NCBI GenBank assembly: GCA_028023455.1
Contig: JAQFVV010012394.1
Location: 20,106,353-20,170,352, forward strand
DNA length: 64,000 nt
Source: Epiperipatus broadwayi
Taxonomy: Eukaryota; Onychophora; Udeonychophora; Euonychophora; Peripatidae
Direction of reading: 5' to 3'
Of this stretch, positions 23,241-34,499 are shown one piece after another. The notes under the pieces were generated by a model that had not been told where the DNA came from, searched no databases, and saw only the letters and a list, made by a program, of their open reading frames with translations. Both the position numbers and the translations under genes were made by a program. Positions within the stretch are counted from its first letter, which is position 1, and every line of letters starts with the position of its first letter.

Positions 23241-25629
23241 AAAATTTGATAAGGATTAATTATGATTGAGTTTACTGAAGAGAAGTGATTAATCTTTATA
23301 TATATATATCGTGCCTAAAGAAATGACGGGGTGAAAAGATCGGTCGTTTGCTTCTCAGAGGTCTGTTCCACCAGCCCATCCATGCCTTTCCAGTGCTTTA
23401 AACATCTAGCCAGAGACTGTCTGTGTCGAGGAAGCCTGAAATGATCTGACTGTATTAACTGCCTGTACTAACTGATTGATTCTGAGGTAACGTCCAATTC
23501 ACCGCAAGCCATTGATTTTATTTTACTTGTTTTCAAAATCTATATTAATTTATATTTTATATCTGTGTAATGTTTATACGGCTTGGTTTAAAATGCGTCT
23601 TTTAAATTTATTCAATTTAAAATATCAATTCTTATCAAATCTTACATTATTTTGATGCGGCAAATTAAATTAATTTTTTGTCGGTTTGTTTAGATTAATC
23701 GACTTACTGAAATAGCCAATTACAAAATTCAATGAGCTGATCTATTAACTTTAAATCCTCCCCCTGTTATTTTTTTTTAATTTAAAAATCATTACAAGAA
23801 GGCTTCCTTCCATAAATTAATTAATAGAAAGCTCATTTAGTTTTGTACCTCATATATATATTTATTTGAATGATTGAAATTATTTTAAAAGTATCTTATT
23901 ATTACCTCCAATTTAAAATAGCCCTGTAATTATTTCTGAAAGAATAAATAATTTTAGTGAATCAATTAAGTAAAATTTATCATAGAATTTTATCAGTATA
24001 TATATTTCATACATATATTTTATTTGTCAGAAAATATTAAAATTATGATTTACAATTTATTAGTTTGATATTTAATGCCCGTCTATGTTAATTAAAGACA
24101 AGTCCTATTTTGTAATCTTCCGTGATGAGTGGGGAAAACAATTTTATATTTTAGTTTTAATTCTTGCCTTTCTTTTTGTAATATAATTTACTATTCATTC
24201 ATTAATGACCTAACGTTTCTGGGACTTTACATTATATCAGGGAGCCAATGATTTTAATCAGGATTTATTATTTTGTTAATGATACACTATCTATCTATAT
24301 ACGTCTAAGGCATTGTGTATTTATAGTTACAACCATTTCCTTTTATTGTTATTCTTGCTTTGCTACAAACCTCTTAGGACCTTCGGAAATTTAACTGACC
24401 AGTCCAATCTTTCACACTCCCTCAAAGTAGACATAGTTCATACCAAGGGATCCATTTTCGGGCATTGCCATTTAAAATATGTGTTTGGGAAGTCCAGCAC
24501 ATCAAAAATATTTTATTATTATTCAGAGACATGCTTTGGCTAGAGGGCCAACATTTCTCTTATCTACCTGTACATATCAGGAATTTCTTTTAGCAAAGCC
24601 ACCTCATTTATTTTGTTGTAATCTATAATAGCATACTGCCTTCTTCATCATTTTATATCTTTATTTAGCAAACCTGAAATGCTCTCTGCCATGATGGCAC
24701 GTCCTTTACAAACAAATTTTGTAATTATTTAAATCTGACTGTATAATTGTCAATTATTTATTTAAGAACTATTTTGCTTCCCACACTCATTATATACAAA
24801 TGATTTTAAATGTAATAGTGTTTTAAATGCCCATCTTTCATATTTTGTAATATATATATAAAACAAATTTATTTGTAATATCTTATTTTATTGCTGATTG
24901 GTTTTTGGCCGACCAATTAACAAACTTTTACATTGTTTGTCAAAGCCACATCAAAACGAATTAAAGAAAATAACCAAGTTGTATAAACAAAGACTACTTA
25001 TTTTGTACTAAATTCTTTAATAAATTCCTATAATATTGTCATTTAAATAAGCTTAGTTTGTCATCACTCCCAATCTCTAAGGTTAATTACTCTATTTGTT
25101 TATAATATTTATTTGATGTAAATTCACTTCTTTGTAATGTTGCCATAAAGAATTATCATTATTACGGTTCAAACCATTAGTAATCGATCAAATCATATCT
25201 GTACCATTATGCAATCGTCAGAATCCATTAAATCATTGATTTTTCATATAAACCCTTTATTATTTTGAGTCTCTATGTGAACCATGACCTCCAGCTGGGA
25301 CGGAATAAAACCAAGCACTGCTAGTGTCATCACAAACGTTATCCATTAGTCAGAGAGGCAATAATTTAGGCAAATAGGTTAGGATTCGTCCTTGTCCTGA
25401 CATATGTATCTTGTGCATGGTTGGATTCAAGGTACTTTTGCTTGGATTATTGGTCTTGTTGAATGAATACACGATTTTGACCGGCACAAATGTAATACAA
25501 TTTCTTGGTGTCAGTTTAGGAAACTATAAAATTTTAATTCAAAAACTTTAGTTGTATATCTTAATTCTGTAAGAGGCTTTATTATTTTAAAATGATGCTT
25601 TAAATTTGATATTTTTGAATAAATAATGT
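23241..25629. other. Gene-free stretch
   Basis: No repeat family or gene is recognised. Bases 23310-23520 and 25200-25460 are less AT-rich than their surroundings and might hold old LTR or regulatory sequence, but nothing specific is visible. The frame at 24313-24543 has a hydrophobic start (a signal-like LLLLFLLCY) without any known domain or splice context. Confidence 0.4.
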
Positions 25630-26387
25630 TAAGGGGTTACTTCGAATGTAAAATACACTTTTTACCAAATTTTGTACCCATAAAAGGAGGGTGCATTTTA
25701 AATTTGAAACAAGCATTTTTAATTTTTTATTTCTTGTGGATATCATATTTCCCAACGATCGTATCTTTGCTTTATGCCATACATGTGCATAGTATTATGA
25801 TCTTTGATATCCCTGTATAGAATAGCATGTTAAACCTCTTTTAATCAAAAGAAAAAAATATTTTGCATTAAAAGGCAATACTTTTTGGATTAGTTTTGTA
25901 AATGCTCCGTCAAATTGCTACTTTTAATATGTAATAAAAAATACAAACATTAACAGATATTATTAATTAAATCTATTTGTTTGTGCCATTGATTTTTACC
26001 ATAGTAGTTTTAATATATTTTATTTATGAAGAAGTCATATTTCCTATATTATTATGGTCGTTAATATCTGCTGTGTAGAATTGCATGGCAATTTTAATTT
26101 TGAATGGGTTTTGCAGTCTTTGCAAGATATCCCTGAAGAAATTATCAAAAAAAAATGTTTAAAAATGTTGCATTGCTAACAATTTAAAGAGCACTAAAGA
26201 TGCTGTAGTTGGTGGAACAGTGAAGATGAGAATTCCTGTTCAGAAAGTGAAGATGTAGAAAATCAAAGTATGTCTGAAGATTTACAATAAATTAGATGAG
26301 CTTATAGTTTTTATATTAGTTCCTATTTAAGTAACTAAGTACTGCATCTTAAATGTGGGAGCGTTTTATATTCGAAATATTACGGTA
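25630..26387 (+). mobile_element. pogo/Tigger-like DNA transposon remnant
   Basis: The right end, read inward, begins TACCGTAATATTTCGAATAT and continues AAAACGC. The left end at 25630 matches it as a diverged inverted repeat (TTCGAATGTAAAA at the same offset). Near 26100-26290 the plus strand reads, across frame breaks, the C-terminal signature of pogo-type transposases: W.LQSLQDIPEEIIKKK, a KKCCIANNL-like block, then an acidic tail NSEDENSCSESEDVENQS ending at a TAA. Most of the DDE domain is deleted. The clade is inferred from the TIR and C-terminal pattern. Confidence 0.65.
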
Positions 26388-27479
26388 AGATATTGATGTA
26401 GTAGTGAAAAGATCAGTAAAATATAAATTACTAGCAAAATTTATGGCCTTTTTAATAAAAATAGAAACAAATTAGTTTTGTGATTGCTTATGAAACTGAC
26501 TTTCGGTATTCAATGGGCAGCATTGGAAATTTTTAATTTATATTCTCGTTCCCATGCTTTATTCTTCTGTATGAGGGTTTTCAATTACTTCAAAATATGA
26601 AATTTATATCTGACAGATAAACACATCAAAGTTAACTTTTGATTTTATATATGCAAAGTCTTATTATAATTTAACAAATAAATGACGATAAATAATTCGT
26701 AAACAGAAAACTCTATAACCTTAGCTTCTCTGAAGATAATTTAAATCACGGTTAAATGATAAAATATGCTTTTTCTGTTTGATTTTTTTTACAAGTTTTA
26801 ATAATCCAGATTCTTTCTAAAAAATATTAATCATTTTATTAATGTAAAAAAAACTATTAAAATTCTTACAATAGGCAAATAATGTTATTTTGAACTTAGA
26901 AAAAGCAATTTTTTATTTAAAAATGGAAAAAGTAAAAAAAAAAATTGGAAATTATGTTCTTTTTTGCAAAGATAAGAAAAACATATTTTCAAAAGATTTT
27001 TCCTTCATTGTTTATTGCGTCAAATAAGCAAACATCACTATTCTACAAACACGACGTCACTTGAAGGCATTCATTTTGACAATATCGTCTAGGATAAATG
27101 TTAAAGATTATTTACTAATCATTTCTTTTATTAAGCTATAAATTATTATTTAATGCTTAAAACAGATTAATGACATATAAAAAGACAAAGATCTCAATAT
27201 GCATTTCTGGTAGAACTAGCCCAGCTCTTTGCCCACATGTCTCTCTCATAATACTATTAGCAAATAAATGACTGCAGTTCAACTTATAAGTGCGACACTA
27301 TATGAAACCACTGCTTTTGACGATGGCAGTGTTTAGGATTAAAATTAAAGATTTATTCACTATTTTAATGAACTATAAACATTAAAATTAATTAAAGATT
27401 AATATATCACTTATTAAATCACAACATATACTTTTTCTTCTAAATTCTTTTCTTCCTCCTCTGTTTTTGCTGCCTTCAT
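26388..27479. other. No gene; weak repeat G pieces
   Basis: Bases 27285-27415 end in AATTAATTAAAGATTAATATATCAC and resemble the 3' part of repeat G at 41400-41575. A similar but weaker piece precedes it at 27060-27190. No coding region is seen. Confidence 0.4.
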
Positions 27480-27695
27480 ATATAATATTGAATTTCAAAA
27501 ATCTTGCACGCTTTTACATTTCAGCAAAAAAAAACTTTTATTATTGATTACAGCTTCGACTGTACCATGCAGTCTTCATCAGATCTACAAAATTTGACCA
27601 CACATAAAAATATAACCATTAAAATACATTATTTTATATAAAATTAAGTTTGTTTGCTGAAAGCGTGTAAGATTTTTGAAATTCAATATTATATA
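27480..27695 (-). repeat. PLE terminal repeat with hammerhead-like core, inverted arms
   Basis: Arms 27480-27515 and 27656-27693 are inverted copies (TATAATATTGAATTTCAAAA and the complement, nearly perfect). Inside, the minus strand reads CTGATGA (27582-27576), then GACTG-CATGGTA-CAGTC as a 5-bp stem and loop, then GAAGC. This is the layout of a hammerhead ribozyme core (CUGAUGA - stem II - GAAA) with the last core base changed. Hammerhead motifs are known in PLE terminal repeats. It lies about 1 kb beyond the 3' end of the PLE body on the same strand. Confidence 0.6.
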
Positions 27696-28749
27696 CTTTT
27701 TCCTGATCATATGCGGTATATTTAATGCATAATTAAAATTCTAAACTCTATACACTCTTAAAACCTATAGATAAAGACAACAAATGATCCCTTAAGATGG
27801 ATTTCTGTTAGAACCAAGCTGTTGTTAATTAGTTTAGATCCTTGCTCATCCACATCTTCAATATTTAGTACATTGCAAACTATAATGTATAAATATGACC
27901 TTATTCATAAGCACTCATTTTGTTGATTATCTAGGATATAAATTATGAATTTTTCAGCCTAGATACAAACTTTAAACTTGATTAATGAGTTTATTATATT
28001 AACAAAAGAGAAACAGTACCCTTATAATTTGTTCACCAGTATTAGTTGAAATAAAGTATATAAGCAATATGTTGAATCAACTTTATGAAGATTCTCCAAA
28101 CAAGTTAAAGAAGGGTAATATGTTTGCCAACTATCTGATAACTATCCAATATGTGCCCTGGTTTTTATATTATGCAGAAATTAATGTCCTTAAATTTTAT
28201 ATTTGATGCCCGTTTCTGTTATTTATCTTAACAATTTTATCTATAGAAAGAAATTATGGAAACATTTGGCTCTGTTTTTGTATTATGAACAACACTATAT
28301 TCAAGATGTGTTTTAAAATGTAATTCAAATCAATAATTTAATCATTTAATTCTTGTTTCTGATATAATGGTGTCATACTCCCTGCCATAATCATGTTCTG
28401 GGGTTTGAATCTAGGCCAGGTTAGGGCACAATAACTGCTTAGGATTGTTCATTCAGTTATTTAGTCTATAACTAAACTATCTAGCCAGCAAATAGCAGTC
28501 AGTAAATGGATATCTAGTTATGATTAATTAGATGTAATAAATCATAAATAGTGCACTAAGATGCAGCTGAAGAGAAGTTTATGAATTTAAAAAACCAAAA
28601 ACAAAATTAAGGCTAAGCTTTCAAGAGCCTTGTTTTACTGCTCCCACATTCATAATTGGAGAATATTATAAGGTAGTGGAAAAGATATACATGGGTTTAT
28701 TTTTGTATAACTGAAGATATATAAATTTATGTTAAATAGAAGTATGTTG
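27696..28749. other. No gene; tRNA-like piece at 28371-28440
   Basis: Bases 28371-28440 read TGGTGTCATACTCCC...GGGGTTTGAATCT on the plus strand, like separated pol III A and B boxes of a SINE. Bases 27885-28010 resemble repeat G. Otherwise there is no gene or named repeat. Confidence 0.35.
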
Positions 28750-29175
28750 TTAAAATCAGAGAGTCCATTTTCTGGAGATGGAGAATGATGAATCTTTATG
28801 GTTGATGGAATATGTGGAGTTAGCTATATAGAATACTTGCCTGATCTTCTGCTTAGAGTCATCTTTTTCAATATATTGAATGGCTGCCAAAGATGGGATG
28901 AAGAGATGCCCTGTGAATTTCTGATGTTCGAAAAAGATTGAACAACATTCTGGATTGGTTGTGGCTCTTTTGTATTTGTATTGGTGCTGCAACACCGATG
29001 TAGACATGATGCTATATGCCATGCAAGGGGTAACATAAAGTTCAAGTCTGTGCTTGAGTTATTTAAAAGGGTTGGTAAAAGAGGGGATGTGCAAAAAGCA
29101 AGGCGGTAAGTGGGACAAAATATTTTATTGAGTGTTTGGTGAGTGTAGGAATATATGGTAGAAGCAACCATAGAC
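28750..29175 (-). pseudogene. PLE GIY-YIG endonuclease end
   Basis: Read on the minus strand, the C terminus has FFEHQKFTGHLF (family 'H....GH'), then IEKDDSKQKIRQVFYIANS (family 'E.....RK.KEA.YI') and ending SINHKDSSFSISRKW. This is the second half of the GIY-YIG endonuclease domain at the C terminus of Penelope-like elements. The GIY-YIG start itself is blurred near 29000-29100. Together with the RT part upstream it forms one decayed PLE. Confidence 0.75.
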
Positions 29176-29339
29176 TATCTTCAGAGGGGGGGGGGCTTAG
29201 AATTAAGTTAGCTAATAAAATTTTGCTTTATTTTATTATTTGGAAAGCTTTATTTAAATTCAACAGAAATGAGATCCTTGATATACAATTTTATGTTAGC
29301 TTCTCAGGTGAATTCATATTTACATAGGGAGTAATTTTA

Positions 29340-30540
29340 AACTAGAGATGATGAGAAGCTGGCTAATTTGTGAGAATGAGGTGTGGTCAATTTCTGGATG
29401 CATAAAGCTGCAGACCTCTTGGTTTTATGTACATGAAATAATCAGGGTAGTATGTGACACAGCGTATTAGTAGACCAAGGTATTTAAGATGTTTATGTGA
29501 GTCCTCCCATTCCACTGAGAAGTGTAGTGGTGACCAGCTTTGGAGATTTGTTTTGATAACATGAATAACCAGTTCTGGTCCTGTGATGAAGATGTCATCC
29601 ACATAGCATGGGTGTATAAAGCTTGATGTGTGTTCACTATATGGTGGGATGATTATTTTTTGAAAATGGTTGAGATATAAGGAGATGACTCTGCTGAGAG
29701 GGAGACCCATGGGCCAACTGATAGAAATTTTGTAATATTGGCCATTAAATGTAGCTATGTTATTGTTGTTGAGCCAGGAGAGAAATGCTATAAGAAAGTC
29801 TATGCATAATTGAGTAGTTTTATCTAACTAGTTCGCTTTTGAATATATTAATAGCTAGAATCCTGTTGATAGAACCTTACAATTCTATGACATCCAATGA
29901 AGCTATTTTGTATGATGCATTGATTTTGGAGTGCTTGATATTGGATATGAAGTCAAAAGAAGATTTAATGGTATAGGCATCAAGTCCTAGATGATCAATC
30001 GGCCATTGGTTTATTGGCTGTTTCGAAATAATGGAAACCCCCAAAATCCAGCACGAGTCTGAGGGGAGTATCTGGTGTATGAGTCATAGCACCGGAAAAC
30101 ATGAGGTGGGGGTGGTGACCACAGATAAGTATATTTTATAGTATTTCCTCTTAGTGAATGCTTTGATGAAATGTTTGCATAAAATTTTGCTAACAAATTT
30201 GTCTTTGTTATATTTTACATTGAAGGCTGGAATTGGAGTGAAATTTTAAATTACTTATTTGCAGCTGCATTTTGTGTAAAAATTCAGGCTTGTTCATAAT
30301 AAAAAATCTGTTGCCTTTATTTTCTTTTATGCAAATTATAACATTATTAGAGAGGAATTGTTTAGCAATATTAATGTTTGTATTCCAGTTGGAGTCTGAG
30401 AATCCTAAAGATTGGTTCTGGGTGTATCTAATAAGCTTTGAAATTAATTTATCTTTATTGGGATTGCATATAAGGCCCTCATCATCTGCAATCAATTTTA
30501 TATGTAAACTCACATATATATTGTCCACATGTGGTCTCTT
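29340..30540 (-). pseudogene. Penelope-like element RT, broken
   Basis: The minus strand holds, in order from 30540 down: a N-terminal part with CIKENKGNRFFIMNKPEF (PLE 'I.KADKGNATV'), FNGQYYKI-like sequence near 29730, MGLPLSRVISLYLNHF (PLE 'G.PLSP..A.LYME.FE') and the catalytic box CYVDDIF near 29600. The next HLKYLGLLIR corresponds to PLE 'FLD.L..R'. PLE RTs are related to telomerase RT and usually carry a C-terminal GIY-YIG nuclease, found here at 28750-29175. Several stops and frameshifts divide it. The first residues overlap a LINE-B fragment junction at about 30520. Confidence 0.8.
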
Positions 30541-30692
30541 TCTGGAGACCACATGTGAGATGGATGGATGAAATATGAAAGTATGCAGGGGTGATGTGGA
30601 GAAGAGAAGCTAAAGATTGGAGAAGATGGATTGAACTTGGAGAAACCTTCATCCTGCACAGATTGATAATGGTTGATGATGATATCTTTTCC
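30525..30692 (+). mobile_element. LINE-B 3' end with head-to-head stub
   Basis: 30545-30692 is a clean LINE-B end (RPHVRWMDE, an RREAKDWRRWIELGETFIL block, then TTGATAATGGTTGATGATGAT). Directly before it, 30525-30545 is the same block in inverted orientation, giving a hairpin with 13-bp perfect arms (30526-30538 with 30545-30557). It sits at the 5' edge of the PLE body. Confidence 0.75.
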
Positions 30693-31446
30693 ACTATGTT
30701 ATTATATTCTCCAGCTATGAATATGAGAACAATAAAATAAGCTCTTGAAAGTGCTTAGCCTTAATTTTATTTTTCAAATTTATAAACTTCTATTCAGCTG
30801 CTGCATCTTAGCACACTATTTATGATTTATTATATTTCATAGAAGTGAAATATGCCAATAATAACACTAATAATATAATCATAATATGATGAGTCTTCAT
30901 CATTGATTGGGAGGGGGGTCTTATATAAGGATTGTCACCTATGTTTTGCTTGGTGAAGCTTAAAAGTTTTGGCCTATAAAGAAAACAGCAATTTGTCAAA
31001 AGTTGCATAACTTCTAACTTAAAAACTTCATTTTAGAAAGATAACAAAAATATCAAAAGTAACTTCTTTATTCAAAGGCCATGTAAGATATATAGAGAAA
31101 ATTTTAAATATACTTTTTCAAGAATATTTAGCCAGTGAATTAAACACCAATTATGTGTGGAAACATATATTTTTTAATTGGTTAAAAATTGCTTAGACAG
31201 TAAACTGAATAGATATTGTAATTTTTTCAAATTTCTTTTGCAATTTTCTAGAGAAAATGTTTATGAAAACAAGTTAATTAGGAACATAAGAAGATTTAAA
31301 TTATATTTGGAAATTATAAATATTTTTCTATTTTTAATTTATCAATAAAAATCCATATTTGAAAATAATTAGGACATTTAGACACAACTTCTTAATATAA
31401 ATGCAAATTCTTTTAATTTCATTACTTTTATGCCAATTTTAGTAAT
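30693..31446. other. Gene-free AT-rich stretch
   Basis: No gene is seen. The 62-codon minus frame at 30820-31008 has no domain. Confidence 0.45.
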
Positions 31447-31640
31447 CATACTATTTACACCTTTCTTAAAAACTTTATCAATACTTTTATATCAAACTAA
31501 CAGTTTTGACTGTCCTGCAGTCATCATCAGGGCAGTCGAAAACTGTTAGTTTGATATAAATAAAAGTATTGATAAAGTGTTCAAGAAAGGTGTAAATGGT
31601 ATGATATGTTAAAGTAGAAATCAATACATAGCAAAAGGAA
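31447..31640. repeat. PLE terminal repeats, inverted pair with hammerhead-like core
   Basis: Left arm 31447-31514 and right arm 31530-31602 are inverted copies with few differences. On the minus strand the left arm reads CTGATGA (31530-31524), one base, stem GACTG/CAGTC around a CAGGA loop, then AAAAC where a hammerhead needs GAAA. The right arm, plus strand, keeps CAGTCGAAAACTGTTAGTTTG, including the intact GAAA and a possible short stem III, but lacks CTGATGA on that strand. Sequence after it (31590-31640) matches 14815-14860. It lies on the 5' side of the PLE body. Confidence 0.65.
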
Positions 31641-32477
31641 GAAGTAGAAAATGTTAGTAATCAGTATATGTCACATTGTAATGCAAAAAGGCATAGAAGT
31701 AATGAGAATAGAATTTATTAATGAAGAGTAATGTATAAGCTAAGGTTATGCAATGTTTTGCTGGTCAAGTGATGTTTCAATGTTTTTTTTTAAATGCAGC
31801 TTTTGTTTATGTTCTTTTTTAATAGTTAAAACATGTATTAACTACAATTTGATCTACAAATGTGACATTTTTTGCATTCGCATATATAACATCATTCGTT
31901 TTAGATAAATATGTTAATTACTACTAATCATATATTAGGTGAGAGTAAGAGTGGCCAATATTTTACAATCAATGTACATACACTGTACAACTTCTTGAGC
32001 TGCAGTTTAATTTTTGTATAAAATATTTATAGGTAAATAATATTTAGAATTATTTTTCATATTATAAAAATATACATTAAAAAAAATTAAAGTTTAAATG
32101 TTGCTTACTTTAATGAGACTTTAGAGTTTGTTTTGCTTTCCCAAAACTTTTAATTTTTGGATTTAAGTTTGTTAATGAAAGTAATAGAATATTTTTAAAC
32201 TTCAGTCAGTCAAATGCAACTTCATTTTGTTTTTTGTCAATTTTACAGGTGAAAATAATTTCGTAAAGAACAGAACTATAAGACTTACAAAGGGAAAACA
32301 ATTACAAAATGAAAGTTAATTCACTCATCCTAACTCGTTGAATTTTTGTATGTTTTTTCGAGTATTAATAGAAATTGTTTTTATTTTTTTTATTGCAGTA
32401 TTACTTTATAATATCTAAGCTTTTTATTTTTATAATCAGGGATCTAGTGTACCAAATTTAGTACCACAATGTGCCAT
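31641..32477. other. Gene-free stretch; weak repeat G piece
   Basis: Bases 31850-31965 resemble repeat G (GCATTCGCATATATAACATCA, then TTAGATAAATATGTTAATTACTACTAATCAT). No gene is seen. Confidence 0.4.
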
Positions 32478-33240
32478 GAACAATAGCCAAAGTAGTATTT
32501 AATTGGGTTACAAGTAAAGGGCAGGCAACAAGATGGGTGAGAAAGGTAATGTGGTATGCAGAAGATTTGGATAAAGAAGTTATGTCAGTATACTTGTACA
32601 AAAGATGGGATGATTGTGTTAGGAGGATTGTTGAGTGTTATAGTGGGAAGGAGTGGGATAGAAGAATAGATGCACTAATAAAGAATAGGGAGTTGGAGAG
32701 ATGGAGAACTAGTATGGAGAGTAAAACAAGTTTAAATATATATAGAAGTAAATGGAACATTGGATGTGAGTTAATTTATGATAATAGTAAAGAAAGTAGT
32801 TTATTTTTTAAGGCTCAAATGGGATCTTTAGCAACAAGGGAATATACACGTAAATGGAAAAATATGGGTGATTTAGTCTGCAAGTTGTGTAAGGAAGGCA
32901 TAGAAAATATTAGGCATTTGTTACTTCAATGTAAATGTTTGGAAGCAGAAAGGGTACAAATAATGAAGTTATGGAAGGTTAAATATGAACAAAGTGATTA
33001 TACAGAAAGTGAGTTATTGGTTTTTATGCTAGGTTTGGGAAAAAATAAGGGGGATTTAGATATGAAGGTCATTGACAAAGATTATGTTGTGGAAATGGGA
33101 TGGAGCAGATTATGGGAAAACGTAGGGTGGACAATGGAAAAGGAAGGTAAAGTGGCTAACAGGTTTCGCTGGGCATAGCTGCTGAGAGATTCCTAACTCC
33201 GTTTAAGGAGAAGTCACAGTACATCACATCACATTCTTGA
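32478..33240 (+). mobile_element. LINE-A, short 5'-truncated copy
   Basis: The copy begins at the segment that follows the RT domain (IAK.VFNWVTSKGQ) and ends in AAGGAGAAGTCACAGTACATCACATCACATT, the CATCA-type tail. It differs from the 11-kb copy at many positions and is probably an older insertion. Confidence 0.85.
32483..33178 (+). pseudogene. LINE-A C-terminal domain
   Basis: The open frame covers the post-RT part of the LINE-A protein, including YLYKRWDDCVRRIVECYS, the zinc-knuckle-like CKLCKEGIENIRHLL.QCKC and the terminal VGWTMEKEGKVANRF. Near 33080 one frame change relative to the other copies shifts 'ELTKIMLWKW' to 'DKDYVVEMGW'. There is no endonuclease or RT, so it cannot act alone. 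Confidence 0.75.
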
Positions 33241-33475
33241 GTTAGAGATTATAATACTTTTAACCAAAATATAAACTTTAAACTTAGTTAGAGATTAAAT
33301 ACGATTATTTTCAGGTATCTTTTTCATGGCTTTCTAGTGTATGGGTGTGGAGGGGGGTGGGTGTAAAACTTTTAAATACAGCATATCTAAAACCTACATT
33401 ATAAGAAATTCGAAACAATCTTAATGCCAATATATATTAATGGCAATTTAATTTATAATTGACTTCAAATTATTT
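33241..33475. other. Spacer with repeat G piece
   Basis: Bases 33241-33310 (GTTAGAGATTATAATAC..., AAACTTTAAACTTAGTTAGAGATTAAAT) match the 3' part of repeat G. Confidence 0.4.
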
Positions 33476-33693
33476 AAATATTTAAATTAATATACTATAC
33501 AGGCTTAAACCTGCATATATATATAATTTATGCGGGATTCGAACTCAGACTTTCACACGACTCTCAACTCTCCTTGCTTATCTTTTCAACATGTGTGTGA
33601 TCAGGTGGATCAGCAATATGAGATGGCAATGAGAGTTGAGTGTCGTGTGAAAGTCTGAGGCGAATCCCGCATACATTAAATATTTAAATTAAT
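33476..33693. mobile_element. Palindromic SINE-3 with 16-bp TSD
   Basis: A perfect 16-bp direct repeat AAATATTTAAATTAAT lies at 33476-33491 and 33678-33693. Between them are inverted arms 33527-33580 and 33619-33677. Both read GCGGGATTCG and CAGACTTTCACACGAC inward, that is, a pol III B-box-like GTTCGAATCCCGC outward. The left end also keeps the small CAGG...CCTG hairpin seen at 3925-4060. The direct repeat shows that the inverted structure arrived or formed during one insertion. Confidence 0.75.
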
Positions 33694-34186
33694 TTTATAT
33701 TCATTTTTTTTTTATTCGTATTTAAATTATTTTTTATTGTATTCTTATGTAATGTAATTTGTTATATAATAAATTCATATTTGTTTTAATGTGAATAAAC
33801 TTATTTTGCAATAAGTATTAATGGAAACTTGAATTAATAATTTCCATTAGAGATTTGACGTTTAACTTAATTTTATTTACAAAAAATTAAAAGCAGCATT
33901 TTCTAAATACTTTTTAATTTATAACTATGTAAATATTGAATTTTATTTTGTAATGTACTTTTGTTTTGTCTGGGGATTAATCAATTCAATTTTTTAAAGC
34001 AAACAAACAAAAAAAAAAGTATGAAAATAAAGTTTTCTACAAAATTTGCTTTTTTTTTTTTTTTTTTTAAAAAAAAAGATTGCTGTAATTCTTTTTAGAT
34101 ATATTTTTTTATTATTGTAAACATGGAGATAAAGGTTATTTTTAAGCTTTACTTACGTTTTACATTATATTGCTATATATATTCAC
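33694..34186. other. Gene-free stretch; T/A hairpin
   Basis: A T-run followed by an A-run at 34050-34077 can form a simple hairpin. No other feature is seen. Confidence 0.45.
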
Positions 34187-34474
34187 ATTAAAACAGAGGC
34201 AAAACTCTCTATATCGTAGTCCCACCCAGTGCAAGCCAGGTAATCAATGGATGCAAGAAGATTTGTGCAGAAAATCCTTATCTAGTGTCTATTCATCCAA
34301 AATCCCCAGATTAGTTTCCAGCTTATAGCTTTCATCATTGAAAAGCCTTGGATCTGAGAACACTACTACTAGATATTTGGATACAATGCAATCTTTCTGC
34401 ATTTATTGATTACTCTGGATTGCATTGGGTGACACTATTGTATGGAGTTTTGCCTCAGTGTTATATAGAGTTTT
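34187..34474. mobile_element. Foldback H, copy 1
   Basis: Terminal arms read CAGAGGCAAAACTC inward on the left (from 34194) and the complement GAGTTTTGCCTC on the right. Extended arms include GTGCAAGCCAGG.TAATCAAT.GATGCA-type sequence on both sides (about 80 bases). The arrangement matches 42700-43062. CAGAGG termini suggest a hAT-derived MITE. LINE-A follows directly. Confidence 0.7.
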
Positions 34475-34499
34475 CACATATATGGTGGCTTGAAGGCTA

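Noticed and set aside
34320-34350. Hammerhead-like core in foldback H (ATGATGAAAGCT...AGCTGGAAAC)
   Set aside because: The stem II closing pair would be A-G and the cleavage triplet ends in G in the other copy (42815-42850). The resemblance does not hold across copies.
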